Made by a program: the position numbers and the translations under genes. Positions 15,101 through 21,364 of a DNA stretch of 64,000 nucleotides are shown piece after piece; position 1 is the stretch's first letter; each line of letters opens with the position of its first letter. Under the pieces are notes generated by a model. The model was not told the DNA's origin. It did no database searches and was given only the letters and a program-made list of their open reading frames with translations. The DNA comes from Cheilinus undulatus (lineage: Eukaryota; Chordata; Actinopteri; Labriformes; Labridae). The stretch is from positions 1,403,219-1,467,218 of the forward strand of contig NC_054882.1 of NCBI RefSeq assembly GCF_018320785.1, given 5' to 3'.

Positions 15101-18100
15101 TGCAGAAATGTTCATATCTGCTGATATCGATATCATGCTGATAATATGGTGCATCTCTGGAAATGTGGGTTGTGATTTATCATCCAGGAGATGTTTGTGG
15201 GTTCTGAGGATAGAAAGGCTGAGAGCCACTGCTGTAAAGGAAGAAAGGGGGCATTCTTTTTTCCACACAATTTCATCGAGTAAAACTATGACTAAAAATG
15301 TTCGTTGACAGCATTTTTTCCATGACAAAAACTAGACTAAAACTAAAAAAAATAGATCTGTGATGACTAAAACTGACAAAAACTAAGTTTAGTTTTCATC
15401 AAGATGACTAAAACTAGACTAAAATTTGACTAAAACTAAAATGCATTCCATTTAAAGACTAAAACTAAGACTAAAATTAAAACTAACATCCAAAGTTAAT
15501 ACTGCCTGCAGTATAGTAATGGTTTAATCTCCATTATAACAGCAGTTATTGTCCATCACTACTCTAATGACAGTACTGACAGTTTCACCAGTTAAACCAT
15601 GATAAATTTAAGCCTAAATAAAAGTCCTGTTACCTTCCATACTGGCTCAGCTGTTGTGTTCTTCAGAGGAGGAGCGTTGAAGTTCAGCATTCGCTTCAGA
15701 GCGACTGAAGGACAAAACAACAAACTGTTTACACACAGCAACATGGAAATCTGAATAAATAACAGGAAGCCAGAGCAGCACTGATGTGAAAATTGAGATT
15801 TAAGCTGATTGCTGACATCGATGTCTCTTTTCTACTTTTTAATGCTTCTTTTGTTGTCAGACTGTTTAGTTTATCCAACAGGTGAGTTTTCTACCTGAAA
15901 TCTCTTCTCTGAGTCAGCAGTTAGGTTTGTTAGATGTCAGCTTTTATTTAACGGACACAACACATTCATGTTGATGTTGATCATGCTGCGTTACACTAAT
16001 GACTGATGTTTGTCAACAGGCTGATATCAGCCAATAAAAATCTAAACCCACTGTGTGAGAGCATCCCTAATGAAAAGATTTATAACAGATAAATAACCCA
16101 GCAGAGAGCTGCCTCCATGCTGCCAAACTAAAACATTAAAATGCACAGACATGTCGGTGTTCACACAAAAGGAACAACAACTCTGAAACCTTTCTCTATC
16201 ATCAGCTCTTCTGGTTCGGTAATGTTATTTATCGTACTTCTGTATTTAAATCTGCTGTAGTCAGACTTCCTTATTTCTACTCTTGTAACGAACAGACACT
16301 CAACAGCACAGAATCAACAGAGCAGGTCACACCACAGGCCGAGTACACAAAGGTACAGGACTTTAAGTCAGAGAAAGGGCTGGCTGCCATCAGGATGAAC
16401 ACTGGGCAGGAAAACACATGAAATACTCAAGTACAGGAATTTTACAGGCTCAGATAAAAACAAAATGATGTATACTTATTCTTCATTTCACTATTTACAC
16501 CGAGGTTCAGGTTATGTTTAACACAATTCCTGGAAATCGTTTGTGTTTATTTAAATCAGTCAGTTTTAACCCCCTGTTTTATTTCACTGTTTTTTAATGT
16601 ATTTTCTTAACTTTGACGGCAGCAGCTGTAACGTGTTATTCATTGGGTACTCTTCAATCTCAGTATTACCTTTATCCACTCCTGTTAATTATTGAATCCA
16701 GGTGTATAAAGTCCTCACCTCGCCACGCAGACTCCGTTTACAAACGTGTGATTCTAAACCGGCTGTTCTGTAGAGCTCAGTGACTCCAAGCGTGCTACTG
16801 TGATGATGCCACCTTTGTAATTAAACAGTTGGTGAAATTTCATTCACCAGTCAGCTGTCAGTGATATTAGAGAGTGGAAGAGTTTAGGAACAGCAGCAGC
16901 TCAGCCATGAAGCAGAAGACCAGGTAAAATCACAGAGTAGGGTCAAAGACTGCTAAGGATCATGGGTAAAAGTCTCCAAGTCTCTGCTGATTCCATAGCT
17001 GAAGAGTTCTGAACTTCCTCTGGCATTAGCGTAAACACTAAAACTGCAGCAGGAGCTTCATGAATGGGTTTCCATGGCAACAGCTGCAGGCCAGCCTCAC
17101 ATCACCAAGTCCAACGCCAAGAGTCAGATGGAGTGGAGTAAAACACACCAACACTGGACTGTGGAGTGACCAATCATCTTCTCTGTTTACAGTTGGGTGG
17201 TGAGTCTGGGTCTGGAGCATACTGGGAGAACGTTACCTGTCCGACTGTGAAGTTTGGTGGAGGAGGATTAATGGTATGGGGCTGTTTTTCAGGGTCTGGG
17301 CTAGACCCAGTGGTGTGTGTGTGTGTGGTGGTGGTGGGGGGTGGGGGGCTAAAGTGCCCTCGAGGGCCAGAACACATGCTTAAGTGCCCTCCTGGTTGGC
17401 AAAACACAACTACTCTCTTAGGTGGAAAAAACACCATTAGATGCAAGAAATATTATGAAGCATTACTGTTGCATTGACTTTTATGTTGGGCCCTTTTCTG
17501 ATCTATATGGGGCCAGAACTATATCTGACAGAACCAGTTTGGATTATCTGGTGCTAATTTGGTGTTAAAATGCAGTAGAATATATTATTATTATTATTAT
17601 TATTATAGAATACAGAAAATGTCATCTACCCCCAGACCCCCTAGGGATTTATTGATTTATTTCTGTGTGTTGCTCACAGTCCAACGTTGAATCTCCACAG
17701 TTCTTGTGGATGCTGATCCTGACTACAAACTGACTTGAGTAGTGTGTGTAATTAGTCTGTTTAAGGCTATATAATGTGCCATCTGTATAACATACAAACA
17801 TGTCTAAAGTGCCCTCCAAAACACGCCAAACTTGGTGCCCTCTTCAGTGGCGAGAGCTCGCTGTATGTGCCCTTTTTTTTCCTTTTCATCCCTGCCCTTG
17901 AAAAAGTCCGTGCACGCCGCTGGCTAGACCCCTTATCTCCAGCGAAGGCCGATCTTAATGCTTCAGCAGACCAAGACATCCTGGACAATGCTATGCTTCC
18001 AACTGTGTGGCAGCAGTTTGGGGAGGGCCCTTTTCTGTTCCAGCATGACTGTGGACCAGAGACCAGAGAAGGACTAGAAAGACCTGGATTCATGAGTGGA

Positions 18101-18883
18101 GAATAGTGGAGGCTGTTTTAAGTGCAAATGTGGGGACTCCATATTTAAACACATGGATTTGAATACAACGCCATTACAGTCCCTGTTGGCAGAATGGTTG
18201 GGGGGCTGAATACTTTTGTCCATATAGTTTATTTCTTACACAACACAGAGGAGTTGCACTCAATGTTGGCAACGCTTTGCTAAATCTAGTGTCATTCCCT
18301 CTCTTAGAACTAAAAACGTGTTTACATGGTGAATTTAGACAGATATCACAATAATGACACCTCAGTAGTATTACCCATGTAAAAGGTAGCACGTTTAAGT
18401 GTAAGGTGGTTAAAGAACAGCTTATATCGACCACACCATAACACCGATAAACCTTTAATAAACTCAGACTTTAACAGATAACTGATTTCTGCTACAGCAG
18501 GCTAGCTTCACCGAGCTAACACTGGTACTACAGCTAGCTGTACCGTTAGCAGAGAGGATAACCGGCCCGTTATTTCTTTAGTTAACTAGTTAACAGTCTA
18601 CTTATTTATTTAGTTTATATTCAGAGGAGAAGTAAGAATAGTTTCTGTATCTGTGGTGAAAGTGAAACGTCAGTTAATCAGCCTAACGGCTGGTTAGAGA
18701 TGAAGCAGGGTTAGTTAGCTGGTTAGAGAGGCGTCAGAGCTGAATAAACCTCCGCTATCACTCTAAAGACGGTTTAAGCCTGAACAGTCCGGTAACGTCG
18801 CTGTCTGTCAGGAAAAATAACCGTTAAAGAAGAAAAAATCTGTTGGACTAACCCGTCTGCTTCTCCCGGACGGACGCCGCCAT
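477..18883 (-). CDS. scfd1: Sec1 family domain-containing 1 (SLY1), 5' thirteen coding exons, partial
   Basis: SM (Sec1/Munc18) protein that in other species binds syntaxin-5 and the ER-Golgi SNARE complex to promote vesicle fusion. Coding exons in transcript order: 18853-18883, 15634-15704, 13048-13136, 12696-12786, 12388-12510, 11962-12049, 8852-8941, 8369-8424, 6405-6490, 6215-6314, 2872-3011, 822-912, 477-550. All junctions are GT-AG and phases stay continuous over 1130 nt (about 376 of roughly 640 residues). Translation tracks vertebrate SCFD1: [10 protein letters not shown] start, [79 protein letters not shown], then [13 protein letters not shown] and SAISML. The start is the only in-frame ATG beside the CpG-rich 5' end. 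The last exon ends phase 2, so the gene continues off the left edge. Introns are packed with MITEs. Identity is near certain from residue-level similarity. Confidence 0.96.
1038..2416. mobile_element. hAT-like non-autonomous element, interrupted by a minisatellite
   Basis: The left end TAGGGCTGAACAGTTTG and right end TTCCCTGCCCTA are imperfect inverted termini of the same family as the elements at 14053-14549 and 63681. The subterminal text GTTCCTCATCTTATGTA...CATTCTATAT is shared with the 14-kb copy. Flanking 8-mers CCACAGAA (1030-1037) and CTGCAGAA (2417-2424) agree at 6 of 8, a decayed hAT-type target duplication. A 42-bp minisatellite occupies 1415-1917. It sits in the scfd1 intron between exons 822-912 and 2872-3011. 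Confidence 0.6.
1415..1917. repeat. 42-bp minisatellite, 12 units, open on both strands
   Basis: Twelve head-to-tail units built around GGAGGAGGCTGGGGTGG plus a GAAGCTTTAGTCTATGAA spacer. 42 is divisible by three, so one frame per strand stays open: plus reads [14 protein letters not shown] repeats, minus reads [14 protein letters not shown] repeats. These are repeat artefacts, not a gene: there are no flanking exons, no homology, and the array sits inside a transposon in an scfd1 intron. Units differ at only a few positions (GGTGAAG, GGGAAAG, GGTGGAG), suggesting recent expansion. Confidence 0.9.
2417..2871. other. scfd1 intron, nothing recognised
   Basis: AT-rich unique-looking sequence. 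A short plus-strand open frame across 2394-2660 has no recognisable motif and starts inside the preceding element, so it is not called. Confidence 0.5.
3012..3899. other. scfd1 intron, nothing recognised
   Basis: Between scfd1 exon 2872-3011 and the Tc1 fragment at about 3.9 kb. The open frames here (3493-3753 minus, 3599-3814 plus) overlap each other, lack homology and have no splice support. Confidence 0.5.
3900..4140 (-). mobile_element. Tc1-like transposon fragment (5' part)
   Basis: Read on the minus strand this is the 5' portion of a common fish Tc1 element: the conserved wording around GTGAAATTTCATCCC, ATATTCCACAGTCACCTG, AAGTGGAAGAGTTTAGGAAC and CAGCAGCTCAGCCACAGAG. The same segment appears on the plus strand at about 16.83-16.93 kb. 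No terminal inverted repeat or complete transposase remains. Confidence 0.7.
4610..5430. mobile_element. hAT-derived fragment with GGCAAAAATGG oligomer array
   Basis: The 4690-4760 text (GGGGCAAACTGGGG, GGAGGTCAGCAAAATCATGG) matches 10500-10560 inside the hAT MITE at 9806-11313, so this is a terminus-less relative. From 4827 to about 5420 it becomes a degenerate array of AAAAATGGGAAAAAGTGGC and TTGTCAAAAATGG units. The pyrimidine strand lacks stops for long distances, which explains several false open frames rich in F, P, C and H. Confidence 0.65.
5431..6214. other. scfd1 intron, nothing recognised
   Basis: Unique-looking intronic sequence between the oligomer array and exon 6215-6314; no exon, RNA gene or terminal repeat was seen. 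Confidence 0.5.
6783..7780. mobile_element. hAT-like MITE with perfect 8-bp TSD and internal oligomer array
   Basis: Termini CAGTGTTACTCAACC and TTTGAGTATCACTG are imperfect inverted repeats. The flanking 8-mers are identical: GTATAATC at 6775-6782 and 7781-7788, with central TA as in Buster-type hAT targets. Subterminal modules are AAAGAGCCAAAC, CTTTGCAAGAGCCACAATC and, at the right, TTTCTTGGGAAGAATATTTCAAA, then CATAAAAGAGCCACAC. The interior (about 6845-7650) is a degenerate GGCAAAAATGG-type array. It is the best preserved of at least four copies with terminal repeats at both ends. Confidence 0.85.
7885..8005 (+). mobile_element. LINE 3' tail with (TATTG)n
   Basis: The plus strand reads [12 protein letters not shown], the usual C-terminal wording of fish LINE reverse-transcriptase ORFs, followed by GGGGATAAATAAAGTTATTG and a short TATTG microsatellite typical of LINE 3' ends. 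Only about 120 bp is present (5'-truncated). An AT/TTTA-rich run at 7824-7880 precedes it. Confidence 0.6.
9121..9171. repeat. (GT)n microsatellite followed by G-run
   Basis: About 17 GT dinucleotides followed by GGTGTGGGGGGGGGG, in the scfd1 intron between exons 8852-8941 and 11962-12049. The open frames translating it as VCVCVC or THTHTH are artefacts. Confidence 0.95.
9806..11313. mobile_element. hAT-like MITE (GGTTCTCAACC family) with two internal arrays
   Basis: Left terminus CAGGGGTTCTCAAACC and right terminus AAGGTTGAGAACCACTG are inverted repeats. Flanking 8-mers GTCTGCAG (9798-9805) and GTCTACAG (11314-11321) match at 7 of 8, a hAT-type target duplication. Inside are a 31-bp minisatellite (9834-10462), a unique module with GGAGGTCAGCAAAACCATGG, and a GGCAAAAATGG-type array (about 10680-11200). 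The terminal modules GTCTCGCGACCCC and GTCCTGACCCC recur in the compact copy at 36943-37246. Confidence 0.85.
9834..10462. repeat. 31-bp minisatellite, about 20 units
   Basis: Units contain GGTGCCAGAGACCAGGGACC followed by CCCAAAATAAA. 31 is not divisible by three and a unit has no minus-strand stop in any frame, so all three minus frames stay open and repeat every 31 residues ([16 protein letters not shown] type). Coding is rejected. Seed units AAATAAAGGTGCCAGAGACC occur once in the short sibling element at 36.97 kb, so the array grew from internal MITE sequence. Confidence 0.92.
11322..11961. other. scfd1 intron, nothing recognised
   Basis: Unique-looking AT-rich sequence with no recognisable repeat termini, up to the exon at 11962-12049. 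Confidence 0.45.
13137..14052. other. scfd1 intron 2, 5' of hAT MITE, nothing recognised
   Basis: No coding exon or complete mobile element was found. The part near 13840-13920 (AGGATATCGGACTTTTGCAG, AGATATCAG) resembles subterminal parts of the GCACGATAT element family seen at 14743-15159. Confidence 0.45.
14053..14549. mobile_element. hAT-like MITE, TAGGGCTAGACGATT family
   Basis: Termini TAGGGCTAGACGATT and AATCGCCCAGCCCTA are inverted repeats. Flanking 8-mers GTTTTAAA (14045-14052) and GTTTCAAA (14550-14557) agree at 7 of 8. Internal text GTTCCTCATCTTATG and AAATCATTCTATATT is shared with the 1038-2416 copy, and the AAAATAATCT subterminus with the 63681 copy. No coding capacity. Confidence 0.8.
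14743..15159. mobile_element. TIR element of the GCACGATAT family, contains satellite-monomer-like sequence
   Basis: Left end CAGAGATGCACGATATTAT and right end ATAATATGGTGCATCTCTG form inverted repeats; no convincing target duplication remains. The interior includes GTATCAGCAGATATC and CTGCTGATATTTATATC. At 14826-14848 a 23-mer aligns at 19 of 23 positions with the 23-bp satellite monomer filling 54.1-57.2 kb. Confidence 0.65.
15260..15500. repeat. Degenerate ACTAAAA simple-repeat block
   Basis: Many copies of GACTAAAACTA and GACAAAAACTA, of the kind often found near the end of fish DNA transposons. There is no reading frame. It lies in scfd1 intron 2 next to exon 15634-15704. Confidence 0.7.
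15705..16719. other. scfd1 intron 1, nothing recognised
   Basis: Unique-looking intronic sequence before the Tc1-like relic. GCTGATATCAGCCAATA near 16020 echoes the ATATCAG-rich elements elsewhere but is too short to call. Confidence 0.4.
16720..18230 (+). mobile_element. Tc1-like transposon relic, internally deleted, with nested hAT insertion
   Basis: Plus-strand sequence follows a common fish Tc1: 5' region with GTGGAAGAGTTTAGGAAC (16870s), then decayed transposase. [16 protein letters not shown] (about 17247-17294) is the conserved DDE-region motif, and [20 protein letters not shown] with [15 protein letters not shown] (about 17957-18060) continues it after a 615-bp nested insertion. The segment after the QHD motif is deleted and joins directly to the 3' end (AATACTTTTGTCCATATAG at 18208-18227). 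Stops and frameshifts make it non-functional. It lies in scfd1 intron 1. Confidence 0.88.
17308..17922. mobile_element. hAT-type MITE nested in Tc1 transposase, perfect 8-bp TSD
   Basis: The insertion splits the Tc1 transposase reading. It is flanked by identical 8-mers GCTAGACC (17300-17307 and 17923-17930). Its ends CAGTGGTGTG and CACGCCGCTG are short imperfect inverted repeats. The interior includes a GT/GGT run, a (TTA)n run (about 17582-17606) and two AAGTGCCCTCC modules. Removing it restores the register of the surrounding Tc1 text, which establishes the order of insertions. Confidence 0.85.
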
Positions 18884-18990
18884 GTTTGATGTTGTTGGTG
18901 ATGACGGAGCGTCCGATGACGTGGCAGCAGGCCGACGTGAACGTCAGAGAGGAGTGAAAAATAAAGACTGCTCACTCTAACACTTAAAAA
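18884..18990 (-). promoter_or_regulatory. scfd1: scfd1 5' UTR / proximal promoter with UPRE-like site
   Basis: The stretch just upstream of the scfd1 ATG is richer in CpG than its surroundings, as expected for a housekeeping promoter. It contains TGACGTGGC at 18917-18925, which matches the ATF6/XBP1 unfolded-protein-response element (TGACGTGG/A) and also overlaps a CRE-like core; another ACGTCAG lies at 18940-18946. No TATA box is visible. The transcription start is not defined by sequence alone. A UPR link is plausible because ER-Golgi trafficking genes are known UPR targets, but it is inference here. Confidence 0.45.
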
Positions 18991-19037
18991 CAAAAACAAA
19001 AAAACACTCAGTTCAGTGGAGATCTACGACGGAGTGC

Positions 19038-19525
19038 TACGACGGAGAATTAGGGCCACACGAAGAGGAAAAAAATTAGACGGTTTTTTTTTACATTACA
19101 TGAATAAAGTCATAACATTACGAGAAAAAACTTGTAATATTACGAGAAAAAATGTAATATTACGAGAATAAAGCCGGAATATTACAAGAAAGAGAGTCTG
19201 CCGCGGCGACGGAGTATTGTTCTGATTCTGAGAATAATTTGATGCTGATGTGCCAAAAGATGAAGTATTTCCTTATTTGTGAAACCGATACTAAAGTATA
19301 GCTTCACAAGATGCTCAACATTGCTCATGTTAACGGCAGACTTTCTTTCTTGTAATATCTTATTCTCGTAATATAACAACTTTTTATCTTAATATTACGA
19401 CTTTATTCTCGTAATATCACGATTTTTTCCTTTTAATATTACGAATTATTTTCTCGTTATATTACGACTTTATTCTCCTAATGTCAAAGACAATTTTTCT
19501 TCGTGTGACCCTGATACTCCGTTGT
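19038..19525. mobile_element. Palindromic MITE with GTAATATTACGAG interior
   Basis: The left end TACGACGGAGAATTAGGG and following CACACGAAGA pair with the right end (TCTTCGTGTG, CCCTGATACTCCGTTGTA) as inverted repeats matching at about 25 of 29. The interior has inverted and direct repeats of TAATATTACGAG and GACTTTATTCTCGTAATAT. A 66-codon minus open frame lies inside (19182-19379). The element is in the scfd1/ccdc65 divergent promoter interval. Confidence 0.75.
19182..19379 (-). pseudogene. Possible transposase N-terminal HTH remnant inside MITE
   Basis: The 65-residue open frame includes VEHLVKLYFSIGFTNKEIL followed by HLLAHQHQIILRIRTILRR. The spacing (YF-x-GFTNKEIL-x-LA-x-HQ-x-I-x-RTILRRRG) resembles the N-terminal helix-turn-helix of the integrase-core transposase-like proteins common in fish genomes. 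No catalytic DDE region follows, so it would be a leftover from the autonomous parent of this MITE. The family assignment is from memory of motif shape and is uncertain. Confidence 0.4.
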
Positions 19526-20324
19526 ACGGAAGAGTATTGGGGCCAATGAAAAAAAAAATTGATAAGAAATTTTTTTTTTCACTTGTGAGAAAAAAGTCAG
19601 AATTTTGAGATTAAAGTCAGAATTCTGAGAAAAAAGTCAGAATTCTGAGATTAAAGTCAGAATTCTGTGATTAAAGTCAGAATTCTGAGAAAAAAGTCAG
19701 AATTCTGAGATTAAAGTCAGAATTTTGAGATTAAAGTCAGAATTCTGAGATCAAAGTCAGAATTTTGAGATTAGAGTCAGAATTCTGAGATCAAAGTCAG
19801 AATTTTGAGATTAGAGTCAGAATTTTGAGATCAAAGTCAGAATTTTGAGATTAGAGTCAGAATTCTGAGATCAAAGTCAGAATTTTGAGATTAGAGTCAG
19901 AATTCTGAGATCAAAGTCAGAATTTTGAGATTAGAGTCAGAATTTTGAGATCAAAGTCAGAATTTTGAGATTAGAGTCAGAATTTTGAGATCAAAGTCAG
20001 AATTTTTAGATTAGAGTCAGAATTCTGAGATTAAAGTCAGAATTCTGAGATTAAAGTCAGAATTTTGAGATCAAAGTCAGAATTTTGAGATTAAAGTCAG
20101 AATTCTGAGATCAAAGTCAGAATACTGAGAAAAAAAGTCATAATTCTGACTTTATTCTTCAAATGAAAAAAAAAATCTCAATTTTTTCTCACTTTTTTCT
20201 CAGAATTCTGACTTTTTTCTCAGAATTCTGACTTTAATCTCAGAATTCTGACTTTTTTTTTCACAAGTGAAAAAAAAAAAATTCGTTTCAATTTTTTTTT
20301 CAGTGGCCCTAATACTCTTCCGTA
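19525..20324. mobile_element. Palindromic MITE with 20-bp minisatellite interior
   Basis: The left end TACGGAAGAGTATTGGGGCC and right end GGCCCTAATACTCTTCCGTA are near-perfect inverted repeats, followed by A-rich/T-rich mirror tracts (AATGAAAAAAAAAATTG; CAATTTTTTTTTTCAGTGG). Inside are about 28 direct units of GTCAGAATTCTGAGATTAAA, then an inverted block (20150-20265). It abuts the preceding MITE, sharing position 19525. The termini share AGTATTAGGGCC wording with the first, suggesting related families. Confidence 0.8.
19590..20145. repeat. 20-bp minisatellite in MITE
   Basis: About 28 head-to-tail units of GTCAGAATTCTGAGATTAAA with variants (TTTTGAG, ATCAAA, ATTAGA, AAAAAA). From about 19750 to 20000 the variants alternate in two-unit blocks (ATCAAA/ATTAGA), indicating 40-bp higher-order duplication. 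Confidence 0.92.
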
Positions 20325-20759
20325 CTGTTGTACTCTCCAGAGTGAATTGTAGATAATTAAGCAACACTTCAGAGAAACACGAAGTAACAAACAACACAAC
20401 TACGGAAGCCCAATTCAGACAGTAACAAACTTAAAAACAATTAAGGAAGATACTGATAAATAAACGCGGATATTAAGTCGTAAATATAAGATTACAAAAT
20501 ATAAATCCCAAATTCTGAGTTACAAAGTTAACATTTTGAGACAGAAATTATTCTAAAAGTCAAAATAATCTGAAAGAAATTCATAATCACAAAATATAAC
20601 ACAGAATTATGGAGATAAAAGTCGAAATAATCAGAAATTCAACAACGTCAGTGTCTCTTCCAGTCTATGTGGATTGCATGGTTTCCATGTTGCTGTTCAT
20701 TTGTCAGGACTTTAAATAAAGCTTCCAAAAAAAAAAAAAAAAAAAAGCTTCCCGGTGTT

Positions 20760-20773
20760 GTTGCCGTGGAAAC
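20760..20773 (+). promoter_or_regulatory. ccdc65: X-box-like RFX motif at ccdc65 promoter
   Basis: GTTGCCGTGGAAAC fits the 14-bp X-box layout GTNRCC-N2-RRNAAC bound by RFX factors. It lies about 80 bp before the putative non-coding exon donor of ccdc65. Motile-cilia genes are typically RFX/FOXJ1 targets, so site and gene function agree. Single-motif evidence only. Confidence 0.55.
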
Positions 20774-20774
20774 G

Positions 20775-20850
20775 TTCTAACAAATGGCCGGCAGTTAACA
20801 GCTGAAAAAGTCCCGGCGTATTTTCAGTTAATTTCATAAGGTTTTCTCCG
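20775..20850 (+). other. ccdc65: ccdc65 putative non-coding first exon
   Basis: The segment ends at a strong donor (TTCTCCG then GTGAGTGTG, junction 20850/20851). The next exon would start at 21338 after CTTTCCATCAG, carrying a 27-nt leader before the ATG at 21365. The 5' boundary is not determinable; no TATA box is seen. Confidence 0.5.
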
Positions 20851-21364
20851 GTGAGTGTGTTTATTTGATCGTTGATAAATGTCTGCCTCTCTGTTTGATT
20901 AAGTTAGGGTAAAAAAATCACAAGAAACCACCGTCAGCGCCAGTGGACCGAGTCATTGATTTATGTTAGTTGAATTAGCTCATTCTCAGCTACAGCTGTT
21001 CTGAGAAACAGGCAGTGTGACATTTTAGAAGTGAAATGAGGGAGGGGATAAATCATATAAACACAATAACATAGAAGTATAAGGTGGCCTCTGCTGCCTA
21101 CAGACAGCTGATTTAAAGGACCAACTGACAGAAACAATGCTAAGCTAATTAGCATACAGGGAGCACAGAATTAAAACTGTAGATGGTAGAAATGAATTCA
21201 GCCAAATTAAAACTGTAGATGAAAATAAAGGAATGTTAGAAGCTCCTGCTCCAGACATCCCTGCATGCTCTGTTAGTTCACCCCTGCTTAAAGCCAAACC
21301 AGACAGATAGTTCTGGTTTATGTTGTCTTTCCATCAGGCTCTAGCGGAGAGGAGACGAGGAGCC

